In this document: positions 26,411 to 34,355 of the stretch, piece after piece
Layout: every line of letters begins with the position of its first letter
How positions within the stretch are numbered: the first letter of the stretch is position 1
Source of the DNA: Vibrio penaeicida
Lineage (GTDB): Bacteria; Pseudomonadota; Gammaproteobacteria; Enterobacterales; Vibrionaceae
NCBI RefSeq assembly: GCF_019977755.1
Contig: NZ_AP025145.1
Location: forward strand, 1,426,001 to 1,490,000
Length of the DNA: 64,000 nt
Direction: 5' to 3'
The notes under the pieces: generated by a model
Seen by the model: only the letters and a program-made list of their open reading frames with translations
What the model was told of the DNA's origin: nothing
Databases searched by the model: none
Made by a program: the position numbers and the translations under genes

Positions 26411-27805
26411 ATGCCACCAATTAACCCGACATCTGAAATTGAAACACACAGAGGCTCAGCAATTGCACTGACGACCTTATGTGCGGCTATTGGGGTGCTT
26501 TGGTACTTTGTCCCCCACCCCGCGATTCCAGTTGCTTTGGCGGTGGCACCGTTTGCTCTGCTTCTCACCATTCACTACCCGGTGTTACTGGCACTTTTAT
26601 TTATCGTATTTTCGTATTTTCGTCTTCACGAAGCGTTCCCATTTCTCATGCCTTTCAGAATCCCGCTTCTACTTTCGCTTGGGACGTTGTTTACTTTTTT
26701 TTGGCACATTGCCATTTCAAGAAGTATTCAATTCAAACCGTGCAAAGAGCTAATGTGGCTAGCACTCTTCTTCATGGTGGTCACAATGGGTATTGTATTC
26801 GCGAGTAACAAAACGGCGTCTATCAACTATTTCACCAGTACTTACGTAAAAATCGCCATTATGACGCCAGTATTAACGTGGATCCTGACCAACCCTAGCC
26901 ACTTTAGGCTCGCCATCCGGCTGTTTTGTTTTGCTGGGTTGGCTGTTGCTTTCGTGGCAATTTCGAACAAGCTTGCAGGCATCGGAATTGTCGAGGGTAG
27001 CCGAGTCACAATAGGGCGAAGCTTTCAATCCGTACTGGGCGATCCGAATGACCTGTCGCTCGTACTTTTATTCCCATTCTCATTTGCGATAGCGCAAATC
27101 CTTGCCCCAGGAATGACGCGGTTAGAAAGATTGCTAGGTATTGCATCAGCAGTGTTCATTGTTTGGGCAATTATTGCCACACAAAGCCGAGGCGGTCTGC
27201 TGGGAATGGCTAGTGTTGTGGGCATCTTCGCTTACCGTAGAGTGAAATCCAAATCACTGCTGATAATGGGAGGCACGGTACTCATGATGGTGTTGTACCT
27301 AGCGGCCGGTATCAGTGGAAGGAAGTCTGGAGGCGCTGCTGAAGAAGGCATAGATGAATCCGCAATGGGCAGGCTTCATGCGTGGGAAGCGGCTTTTAAA
27401 ATGGCGGTAGATAACCCGTTAACAGGCGTGGGAATCGATAATTACCTCTACAACTATTTCTTCTACAGCAGTTACTGGGATGGGATGAATCATGCCGTCC
27501 ATAGCTCTTGGTTTGGCGTTCTTGCTGAATCCGGTTTTTTGGGGCTAGTACTGTTCATTGCCATGATCGTCACCATGTTTAAAACATCCATTTCTTCGGT
27601 CAGAACGGTCAGCGAAAACCCTGATAATTATCCACCAATCACCTACGTAATGAGCGAAGGGACGCTCGCTGGGCTCATTGCATTTTGTGTATCCGGCTCT
27701 TTCCTAACTCAAGGGTACACATGGCCTATATACATATTACTTGCACTCACTGTCGCCAATTTCAATTACATAAATCAAAGTAAGGAGACACAAAATGGAC
27801 AATAG
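26411..27805 (+). CDS. O-antigen ligase/polymerase family membrane protein
   Basis: A 464-residue polytopic protein with about twelve membrane segments and a periplasmic loop holding GRLHAWEAAFKMAVDNPLTGVGIDNY and HAVHSSWFGVLAESGFLGL, the Wzy_C signature with the conserved Arg and His of O-antigen ligases and O-glycosylation enzymes. It acts at the periplasmic face, transferring lipid-linked glycans to lipid A core or protein. An AAAGGAAACCAC site precedes the ATG. It overlaps the acyltransferase gene by 11 bases. No other polysaccharide genes are near, so its lipid-linked donor must come from elsewhere; whether it is a WaaL-, PglL- or Wzy-type enzyme cannot be decided here. Confidence 0.88.
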   Translation: MPPINPTSEIETHRGSAIALTTLCAAIGVLWYFVPHPAIPVALAVAPFALLLTIHYPVLLALLFIVFSYFRLHEAFPFLMPFRIPLLLSLGTLFTFFWHIAISRSIQFKPCKELMWLALFFMVVTMGIVFASNKTASINYFTSTYVKIAIMTPVLTWILTNPSHFRLAIRLFCFAGLAVAFVAISNKLAGIGIVEGSRVTIGRSFQSVLGDPNDLSLVLLFPFSFAIAQILAPGMTRLERLLGIASAVFIVWAIIATQSRGGLLGMASVVGIFAYRRVKSKSLLIMGGTVLMMVLYLAAGISGRKSGGAAEEGIDESAMGRLHAWEAAFKMAVDNPLTGVGIDNYLYNYFFYSSYWDGMNHAVHSSWFGVLAESGFLGLVLFIAMIVTMFKTSISSVRTVSENPDNYPPITYVMSEGTLAGLIAFCVSGSFLTQGYTWPIYILLALTVANFNYINQSKETQNGQ

Positions 27806-28859
27806 AATACCGTCGCTAGACGGACTTAGAGCCGCGTCCATTGGGTTGGTATGCTTGGGCCACTTGGTCGGCACAGTTAACTTCCCTACTATTTTTGGTC
27901 CTTTGCAAAGCTTGGGAAACTTTGGGGTAAAAGTGTTCTTCGTAATTTCAGGTTTTTTAATCACTACCTTACTTTTAAATGAGCTTAAAAAAACGAGCCG
28001 AATTAACCTGTCTCAGTTCTTCATTAGACGCGTATTCCGCCTCTTCCCAGCTTTCTATTTTTATATTTTATGCATCGCTATCGCGGAGCATTTGGGCTGG
28101 CTTTCCCTCATGCCCGGTGATCTATTCCATGCCGTGACGTATACGATGAACTATCACCATGAACGCGAATGGTGGCTCAATCACACATGGTCTCTTGCGG
28201 TAGAAGAGCAATTTTATTTGCTGTGGCCATTACTCCTTACGCTACTTGGTCGTCACCATGCTAAATACCTTCTTGTTGCCACGATTATTGTTGTGCCGTG
28301 TATAAGAGGATGGATGCTTTTTGGTTTGGAAAGCTCACCTTCGGCATTAACGCGTGAATTTCAAGCTATTGCTGACGCGCTGGCTATGGGGTGCGCATTA
28401 GCCTATCTAAAAGAAAGTGGATTTAAATTACCCAACTACTTTGCATCCGCGTGGTTTGTTGTCGTGCCCGTCTGCATGATTCTGATTCCAAGTGTGATGT
28501 ACAAAATCCAGCCCAACTGGTTTTATATTGGTGGACAAACGTTCATCAATGTCTGTGCTGCATTAATGATTTTGCGCTACAGCCAGTTCAATCAAGGTCT
28601 GAGTTTCAAACTATTAAATAGCAAACCCGCAATTTGGCTTGGTGCACTCAGTTACTCACTTTACTTATGGCAAGAACCTTTCCTCAACAGTTGGACGCAA
28701 GCATGGTATGCCACTTGGCCAATTAACCTTGTACTCGCATTTGGTTTTGCACTGATTTCTTACTACTTAATTGAAAGACCTGGATTGCAGTTGAGGAAAA
28801 AATGGCAATCATCCAGATCATCACATCGTGGTATTTCTATTGATAAGTCGAAAGCGTAG
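27795..28859 (+). CDS. Acyltransferase 3 (OafA/YrhL-type) membrane protein
   Basis: A 354-residue integral membrane acyltransferase with about ten segments. It starts with the signature IPSLDGLRAASIGLVCLGHL, whose His and following R-rich loop are catalytic in the family, continues with VKVFFVISGFLITTLLLNE and FFIRRVFRLFPAFYFYI, and has HTWSLAVEEQFYLLWPLLL. Such enzymes add acetyl or other acyl groups to O-antigen, peptidoglycan or other surface glycans. AAGGAGACACAAA precedes the ATG. The 11-base overlap with the ligase-like gene implies a joint function in decorating a surface glycan (inference). Confidence 0.92.
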   Translation: MDNRIPSLDGLRAASIGLVCLGHLVGTVNFPTIFGPLQSLGNFGVKVFFVISGFLITTLLLNELKKTSRINLSQFFIRRVFRLFPAFYFYILCIAIAEHLGWLSLMPGDLFHAVTYTMNYHHEREWWLNHTWSLAVEEQFYLLWPLLLTLLGRHHAKYLLVATIIVVPCIRGWMLFGLESSPSALTREFQAIADALAMGCALAYLKESGFKLPNYFASAWFVVVPVCMILIPSVMYKIQPNWFYIGGQTFINVCAALMILRYSQFNQGLSFKLLNSKPAIWLGALSYSLYLWQEPFLNSWTQAWYATWPINLVLAFGFALISYYLIERPGLQLRKKWQSSRSSHRGISIDKSKA

Positions 28860-28981
28860 CAAAATTGAGGATAGCCATAGAAATGTTAAACCCAGTTGGG
28901 ATTAAAGCAGGAATAGCACTACGCTAGAGTGACGTAACAACAGATACTTCACGACGGCACTTATTCAATAAGGAGTTCACC

Positions 28982-29353
28982 ATGGAATTGGGCGCTTTTT
29001 CTGTCAGCTTGAACGTAAAAGACCTTCAGGCATCAAAGCAATTTTACCAAGCACTCGGGTTTTCAGTTTTTGCGGGAAATGAATCTGAAAACTGGTTAAT
29101 TCTATCTAATGGCGATCATAAAATTGGGCTATTTCAGGGGATGTTTGAGAAAAACATGCTGACATTCAACCCAGGCTGGAAACAAGATTGCAGTACATTA
29201 AGTGAATTTTCTGACGTGAGAGACATTCAAAATCACTTAAAAAAAGCAGGGATTGAATTAACGATGACTGCCGATGAATCGACATCTGGACCCGCTAGTA
29301 TCATGCTTGAAGATCCCGATGGTAATCCGATTCTTTTAGACCAACACGTGTAA
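28982..29353 (+). CDS. VOC (glyoxalase/bleomycin-resistance) superfamily protein
   Basis: A 123-residue single-module VOC protein: FSVSLNVKDLQASKQFYQALGFSVF as first beta-alpha-beta half, and ASIMLEDPDGNPILLDQ as the last. The usual metal ligands would be His/Glu in the first strand and Glu at the end; here the N-terminal His is Ser, so metal binding is doubtful. AAGGAG lies before the ATG. Substrate unknown; stand-alone members include lactoylglutathione-lyase-like and antibiotic-binding proteins. Confidence 0.85.
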   Translation: MELGAFSVSLNVKDLQASKQFYQALGFSVFAGNESENWLILSNGDHKIGLFQGMFEKNMLTFNPGWKQDCSTLSEFSDVRDIQNHLKKAGIELTMTADESTSGPASIMLEDPDGNPILLDQHV

Positions 29354-29438
29354 CATCACGAAAACACTTACTTTTCCTTGAGAATAAGCAACGTTAGGAA
29401 TAGTTTGAATACCCTATTCACTCAAGGTAGAAGCGGTA

Positions 29439-29834
29439 ATGATCTCTGTTCACTATTCATACCGAGAAGGCGATAACAAAGAGCCTTCTCATTTTTCCTC
29501 AGAAAATGCGACCGTAGAGCACGTCGCATCCATCATTGCTGAATACCCGTGGGATACTGAAGGGGAATTACCCAGTGAAGAGCACGCTGGTGGCGCTGTA
29601 TTCATTGAGTTTACAAATAGTGACAAGCAAACTGCTCTTTTCCAATTAGTCCCCATTGGTGAAGGTCGCTGTATGTTGTTTGTCGACGTAATACTTAAAA
29701 AAGGGTTTCTTGGATTTATTGGGAAGAAAGCAGTATCCCGAACGTTTGATGACCATTCCGTTGTAGAATTCAGCAAAAACATAAAGGCTTATTGTGAGTC
29801 GAGCATCAGCGAACTTTATGGCAAATTCTCCTAA
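29439..29834 (+). CDS. Hypothetical small soluble protein
   Basis: A 131-residue acidic soluble protein, GGTAGAAG before the ATG. No family recognised. It has no export signal or membrane segment; the middle holds GGAVFIEFTNSDKQTALFQLVPIGEGRCMLFVDVIL, an alternating strand pattern, and the C-terminal third is helical. The overall look (small, alpha+beta, standing alone among varied accessory genes) recalls immunity-type proteins, but there is no toxin gene nearby, so no function is proposed. Confidence 0.65.
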   Translation: MISVHYSYREGDNKEPSHFSSENATVEHVASIIAEYPWDTEGELPSEEHAGGAVFIEFTNSDKQTALFQLVPIGEGRCMLFVDVILKKGFLGFIGKKAVSRTFDDHSVVEFSKNIKAYCESSISELYGKFS

Positions 29835-29854
29835 CACTTAAGCTGCCAAAAAAT

Positions 29855-30742
29855 CTAATCGAGATACATTGAGGCATATTCGCAAAACCAGCGGTTGACC
29901 GTGGAGTGTATAGGCAAATTTTCATTCCCCACACGACTAAAAACACTGAATGGTATTTTGTAGTCTTTGGCAAGCAAAGCGCTTTCTTTTTTGATTAACT
30001 CCCCTTTTTCGACCCAATATCGAGTTCTATGTTGTGGCAAATATGCCCAACCATTTGTGCGTAGAAAAGTAAGCAGTAAGCTGAAATCATTAATTTTTCT
30101 TGTGTGGTTAGCAAATGATTTAATGATGCTATCGTTGCCTCGTTCTTCTAGCTGATACTGAATACTGTTGTGAATATCATCCATAGATATCAACTTTTTT
30201 GACGCCCAGTTGGAGTCTTTCCCCACATATAGCCCAAATGGGACATAACCTAAATGTGTAAACTGGACTGGCTTTTCTGCATAAGCCATTCCTTTGCTCG
30301 ATAACAATGCAAAATCCATCTCACCAGCCATCAGAAAGTCCAAACATTCTTCGCGACTACTGGCGATCCAATGTACGCGAAGATTGGGGTAATGCAGTAA
30401 AGATAGCGCTTCTATTTTTTCGATAAAATCCACTGGAAAACAGGACTCATAGCCAATTTTCAGTTCATCAATGCCCTTTTCAAACAAAGAATGCCCGTAC
30501 TGCACTAATGATTGGTTCTGAATCGTTACAATTCGGACCTGATTGATCAACTTTTCTGCATATTCAGTAGGAACCGCTTTTCGCCCAACGATTGAAAAGA
30601 GTTCCAAGCCTAAGCAATCTTCATAAGCTTTAACCAGCTCTCTTATTGTCGTCCTGTCTTTTTTAAGTCTTTTTGCGGCCGCACTGTACGAACCATTTTC
30701 ATATACCTCAACAAAGGCATTCAACTGATCGAGCGTATGCAT
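29855..30742 (-). CDS. LysR-family transcriptional regulator
   Basis: A 295-residue regulator. The HTH is at residues 3-62 (LDQLNAFVEVYENGSYSAAAKRLKKDRTTIRELV), somewhat unusual in that the family's 'QPALS' helix reads KDRTTI; the effector domain follows (LKIGYESCFPVDFIEKI, ASSREECLDFLMAGEMDFALLS). The ATG at 30742 is chosen because AGGA precedes it by five bases and abuts the alternative at 30748. It is divergent from the MATE exporter gene with about 100 bases between, and may control it (inference). Confidence 0.9.
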   Translation of the reverse strand: MHTLDQLNAFVEVYENGSYSAAAKRLKKDRTTIRELVKAYEDCLGLELFSIVGRKAVPTEYAEKLINQVRIVTIQNQSLVQYGHSLFEKGIDELKIGYESCFPVDFIEKIEALSLLHYPNLRVHWIASSREECLDFLMAGEMDFALLSSKGMAYAEKPVQFTHLGYVPFGLYVGKDSNWASKKLISMDDIHNSIQYQLEERGNDSIIKSFANHTRKINDFSLLLTFLRTNGWAYLPQHRTRYWVEKGELIKKESALLAKDYKIPFSVFSRVGNENLPIHSTVNRWFCEYASMYLD

Positions 30743-30841
30743 AGTCATCCTGCAATTTGAAGGGATTTCCCCATCAAGGTTGGTTATTAGATGGAGATGT
30801 TAACACGTTAATATTAAACCAAACACCCAACGAATACTTCT

Positions 30842-32240
30842 ATGACCACTCAGCACTTAGCTCTCAAAAAAGGTAAATCTGGATATATGAATATCGCTTT
30901 GCTAAAAAGTGCCCTCATGATTGCCATACCTGTCACGCTTCAAACTTTATTCTTTTCGAGCAAAGGGTTAATAGATCTAATGATGATCGGTCAACTTTCA
31001 GAAGAGAACATAGCTGCCATGGGAGTGGGCAGCCGAGCACTCTTCGTTGCAACCATTTTACTTTCCGGTGTCACTGCCGGCGGAGCAATGCTGGTTGCGC
31101 AGTTTCATGGTGCGCGTAAGGAAAAACGAATAAGCCAAAGCACAGCACTTACTTGGCTTATGACCAGCCTTTTTGCTATCGCTCCTATGCTACTTTTTGC
31201 TACTTATGGCGCTGATATCGTTGGGTTATCGTCTGGTGATGATATTGTGCGCCATCTTGGTCACCAATATTTGACAATTACGGGGATAAGCCTACTTTTT
31301 ATCGCTTATTCCACCAGTATAGCCGCGGCTCTCCGTTCAACACATCAGGCAACATTAGGCAACATTAGGCACCCTATTTAGCATCGTTGGAATCACTGTC
31401 AATGTGTTTTTAAACTGGGTACTTATATTTGGTCACTTGGGTGCGCCAAGCATGGGGTTAAAAGGGGCTGCCATTGCAACATTAATTGCAGCTGGCTTTG
31501 AAGCGTTATGTATCTTTGTGTATCTATATGCTTCCAAACACCTTCTAGCTTTCAAAGCACGTGATTTATTTGCTTCTCTCCGCCCAAAATACATCCGTCA
31601 ATTTTGGACGCTTTCTCTCCCAACTACATTCAATTTCTTAGTTTGGGCAGGCGGACTATTCACCTATACCGCGATAATGGGTCAAGCAAGTGACATAGGG
31701 CTAGTCGCTTTAGCCGTTATGATTCCGATAGAATCCGTTGCTCTTGCGCTGCTCGTGGGAACAGCAAATGCATCGTCGGTTATCGTAGGCAATCAAATTG
31801 GGGCAAAAGACTATAATGCAGCCTATTACCAAGCAGTAATTTTCACCGTTGCAGCCATAGTCCTTACCTTGTGCGTTGCTGTCGCTTTGTACTTATTACG
31901 AACACCAATTCTCAACACATTTACTTCCCTTTCAGCCGAAGCCCGACTGTTGGCAGAAACGTTTTATACAATTTTATGCTTCGGGATTGTGTTGAGGTCA
32001 CTACCGACCAATATGGTTGTCGGCGTTCTTAGGGCTGGGGGCGACGTTAGATTCTGTTTGTATCAAGACATATTTACGCAATGGTTTTTTGGCATACCTA
32101 TCGCTGCTTTCTGCGCTTTATTCATCGGTCTGCCACCAGAAGTTATTTACGCTACATTCTTTTTGGAAACACTTTTCAAATGGGTAGCATGCCTGTATCG
32201 CTTTCGCAGCAAGAAATGGATCCATCAACTCGCACACTAA
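30842..32240 (+). pseudogene. MATE family multidrug exporter, frameshifted by 10-bp duplication
   Basis: Two adjacent frames (30842-31381 and 31404-32240) encode the N-terminal and C-terminal halves of one Na+/H+-driven MATE exporter. The first half has IPVTLQTLFFSSKGLIDLMMIGQL and goes out of frame just after RSTHQATLG; the second supplies the rest from FLNWVLIFG. At 31351-31370 the unit AACATTAGGC occurs twice in tandem. Removing one copy restores the frame through the junction (R-S-T-H-Q-A-T-L-G-T-L-F-S-I-V-G), giving a normal-length protein of about 460 residues. Both halves look otherwise intact, so the lesion is recent, switchable, or a sequence error. Start could be 30842 or 30887. Confidence 0.88.
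31351..31370 (+). repeat. 10-bp tandem duplication within the MATE gene
   Basis: AACATTAGGC at 31351-31360 is repeated exactly at 31361-31370. Ten is not a multiple of three, so it shifts the reading frame and leads to a TAG stop at 31379-31381. Confidence 0.95.
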
Positions 32241-32252
32241 GGAATATTGAAT

Positions 32253-32474
32253 ATGAATACCTTTTTGAACTGGCTACCTACAATAATGCTGTATTCCGCC
32301 GTTATCATGGTCAGCATTTATATTCACTTCAACTACCTGAAGGATGAGAAAGGTCGTGAAGCATTTTTGAAGTCTCTGTGGGAGGGTATGAAAAACACAT
32401 CGCACGCCGAAAACTTAAGAAACCTTGGTTACGATTTAGATAAGGACACATCTGACCAATCGAAGCGCAACTAG
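32253..32474 (+). CDS. Small single-span membrane protein
   Basis: A 73-residue protein starting at the ATG at 32253, nine bases after AAGGA and 13 bases after the MATE stop, so co-transcribed with it. One membrane segment (about residues 6-26, LPTIMLYSAVIMVSIYIHF) is followed by a charged cytoplasmic-type tail (LKDEKGREAFLKSLWEGMKN...). Function unknown; it may be an accessory subunit or simply the next gene. Confidence 0.7.
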   Translation: MNTFLNWLPTIMLYSAVIMVSIYIHFNYLKDEKGREAFLKSLWEGMKNTSHAENLRNLGYDLDKDTSDQSKRN

Positions 32475-32481
32475 TTTTGTT

Positions 32482-32503
32482 CCAATAAGGTCGTTTTTAT
32501 TGG
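32482..32503 (+). terminator. Weak terminator after the small membrane protein gene
   Basis: Arms CCAATAA (32482-32488) and TTATTGG (32497-32503) with an eight-base loop, just after the stop codon. Confidence 0.5.
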
Positions 32504-32690
32504 GCGTACTTTAATCTGCTGAAATCTCACTGAGACTATTTTTTACACATCACTCTCAACCAAACATGATGTACTACCCAAAAATGTAATATGTGAAAAT
32601 CTTTTTGCACTTTAAAAATAAAGTTATGAGCTCAAATTGCAGAGAGTTATCTTACTGGAATATTGATCACCCTAAATGTTCTAAAAACAA

Positions 32691-32785
32691 GTTTGACGCT
32701 CCGTAATGTGGCTCCTAAAGTTTGCTATACCCGTTGTTGTTCTTATTAACAATAAGCGGTCCGTCAAACACTAAACATAGGAGCC
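32691..32785 (+). promoter_or_regulatory. Structured mRNA leader covering the ribosome site of the next gene
   Basis: Two interleaved inverted repeats: GTTTGACG (32691-32698) with CGTCAAAC (32762-32769), and GGCTCCTA (32710-32717) with TAGGAGCC (32778-32785). The second right arm contains the AGGAG ribosome site of the gene at 32792. In order A-B-A'-B' they would form either a pseudoknot or two exclusive folds, one hiding the ribosome site. A small hairpin CTTATT/AATAAG (32742-32756) lies between. Confidence 0.5.
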
Positions 32786-32791
32786 ATCATT

Positions 32792-33013
32792 ATGAAAAGA
32801 GCCAGTTCAGCCTACCGCCTTCAAATGATCAAAGAAGTCGCTACACGGAACCAAGAGCAACCTAATGATGACCCTATGGCAAGTTACATACGGCAAATCC
32901 TAGATGAAGAGCCGCAGAAAGAACAACACATGGAATCGCAGCATCGTTTTATTGGCGCACATTTTGACGAGCAAGCAGGTGGGTGGGTAGACGATCGTTG
33001 GAATATGAAGTAA
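32792..33013 (+). CDS. Small hypothetical protein behind structured leader
   Basis: A 73-residue highly polar protein (MKRASSAYRLQMIKEVATRN...), rich in Gln and Glu, ending GAHFDEQAGGWVDDRWNMK. No membrane segment, signal or known motif. The ribosome site TAGGAG lies six bases before the ATG and is inside an inverted repeat. Real expression is supported by this site and by the composition; function unknown. A hairpin terminator follows. Confidence 0.65.
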   Translation: MKRASSAYRLQMIKEVATRNQEQPNDDPMASYIRQILDEEPQKEQHMESQHRFIGAHFDEQAGGWVDDRWNMK

Positions 33014-33096
33014 TGGATTCGCTTCAGGCTTAATTGAAATAGTGGTCTTCTCTCTATTCGATCGCAAATGGAGATCCAAAATGAATAAGGGGGGAA

Positions 33097-33128
33097 GACC
33101 AAATTCCATGAAACTTGGATATTTGGTC
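33097..33128. terminator. Convergent hairpin terminator
   Basis: Outer arms GACCAAAT (33097-33104) and ATTTGGTC (33121-33128) plus inner TCCA/TGGA give an almost perfect 12-pair stem between converging genes. A competing stem TGGTCTTC (33043-33050) with GAAGACCA (33094-33101) shares its left arm. Confidence 0.6.
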
Positions 33129-33143
33129 TCGCTGTGAGGCTTA

Positions 33144-33947
33144 TTACTCAGGGAGATCCAAATGAATTTCTCTTCTACCTTGAATATTGAGACCTTCTTT
33201 TGTAAAAACCTCAGAGAAATGTTTTTTGAGTAACACATCCATCTCCCCAGACTTATGAAAATCAGCAATCGCAGCCTCTAGAATTGGTTTAAGGTGCTTA
33301 TTTTTATGGGATAGATAGATTCGAAAATCACGCTTGTAAACAAATACGAGGTTTTTTTCTATATCTAGATAGGGATGTGCATCAGCTTCAGCAGAAATTT
33401 CTATGATTGATCTTGAGAAGTAGTCTATCCCTCTCGTTTGAGCTGATAACATTTTGTAAATTCTGGGATTCCAGCTCCCATCCAATTCGTAAGTTTTTAA
33501 CTCATTCGTTTGCCAGATGGCAACATCTGACCAACCCTCACCAAAGCCACCAACTTTACCTGTCGCTCTAAAATCCTCTAACGTTTTTATGGGATCAAAG
33601 TCCTTCTGCTTGCCTTTAGGAATAAACAATACTCTGTACCCCTTTAAGCCATTGGTTATATCAACTTCAACAGAGGCAAATTTATTATCCCAAGTAGAAC
33701 TCTGACCTCGCCAATGAAGTGACAGACTGTCACCATCGCTTAGAAGAAGCATGACTCTTTTATGTGGTAAATCATTAATACCATTAATAGTAACGTCGTA
33801 CCCATGATGACTAAGTGACTTAGAAATAAGTTCGGATACGTAGCCGTAATTGTCCCTGATAGCCAAATTCAGATTGATGCTCTTCGCTTGGATACCTAAC
33901 GAGGTAAACACAGATAAAGTCAGGAGAACTACTATATACGGTTTCAT
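33144..33947 (-). CDS. Periplasmic solute-binding-like protein (family 3 type)
   Basis: A 267-residue exported protein: signal peptide MKPYIVVLLTLSVFTSLGIQA, then a type-II binding-protein fold with an unusual content. LNLAIRDNYGYVSELISKSLSHHGYDVTINGI resembles the first lobe, KTLEDFRATGKVGGFGEGWSDVAIW the hinge region, and LKPILEAAIADFHKSGEMDVLLKKHF the C-terminal helix of bacterial extracellular family-3 proteins. The ligand cannot be predicted, and there is no transporter gene adjacent; in vibrios such orphan proteins often serve as sensory parts, which is inference. It converges with the small gene at 32792. Confidence 0.78.
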   Translation of the reverse strand: MKPYIVVLLTLSVFTSLGIQAKSINLNLAIRDNYGYVSELISKSLSHHGYDVTINGINDLPHKRVMLLLSDGDSLSLHWRGQSSTWDNKFASVEVDITNGLKGYRVLFIPKGKQKDFDPIKTLEDFRATGKVGGFGEGWSDVAIWQTNELKTYELDGSWNPRIYKMLSAQTRGIDYFSRSIIEISAEADAHPYLDIEKNLVFVYKRDFRIYLSHKNKHLKPILEAAIADFHKSGEMDVLLKKHFSEVFTKEGLNIQGRREIHLDLPE

Positions 33948-34355
33948 AAAAAACTATCCGACTTAACAGTTGGTGAGCTAAATATGAAAATAATAGACAA
34001 GAAATGCTTTGTACGCCAATAGCCGAAAACTACCATGCTACTGTAGTCCGAATCTTTTGAAGCAAAACTTAGGCATGGAACAAACTGACTATGACACTTA
34101 AACCGAACAAAGACACCTAAAATAAAGCAATAAAATCAAAAGGATAACCAACCCATATAGAGTGTTACTTTGAGTCAGCACAAATAACTAATACAGACTA
34201 TTCTAATGATAGTATTCTGGTATTTGATGGTAATTTCAGCGCATACTTTAGGTGTCTCATTATAAAAGCAATTTTACATAATAAGATATCAAAGAATTGC
34301 CTACACTCTGGCAACACGGCAGGTATTATTCCTGCTATACGTATAGGCTAGGAAA
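33948..34355. other. 408-base divergent intergenic region with long inverted repeat
   Basis: AT-rich. Arms AGACACCTAAA (34111-34121) and TTTAGGTGTCT (34247-34257) enclose 125 bases. It must hold promoters for the solute-binding-like gene and the repair enzyme. No coding sequence seen. Confidence 0.55.
34111..34257. repeat. 11-bp inverted repeat with 125-bp spacing
   Basis: AGACACCTAAA (34111-34121) and TTTAGGTGTCT (34247-34257) are exact complements. Flanking bases show no target duplication, so a miniature transposon is not demonstrated; paired operator sites are the alternative. Confidence 0.55.

Larger units (their letters stand above)
32475..32791. other. 317-base region with structured leader
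   Basis: Holds a weak terminator-like hairpin (32482-32503) and the structured leader of the next gene (32691-32785). No other coding sequence seen. Confidence 0.5.

Noticed and set aside
34111..34257. Insertion sequence or MITE
   Set aside because: No transposase, no target duplication beside the arms; kept only as an inverted repeat.
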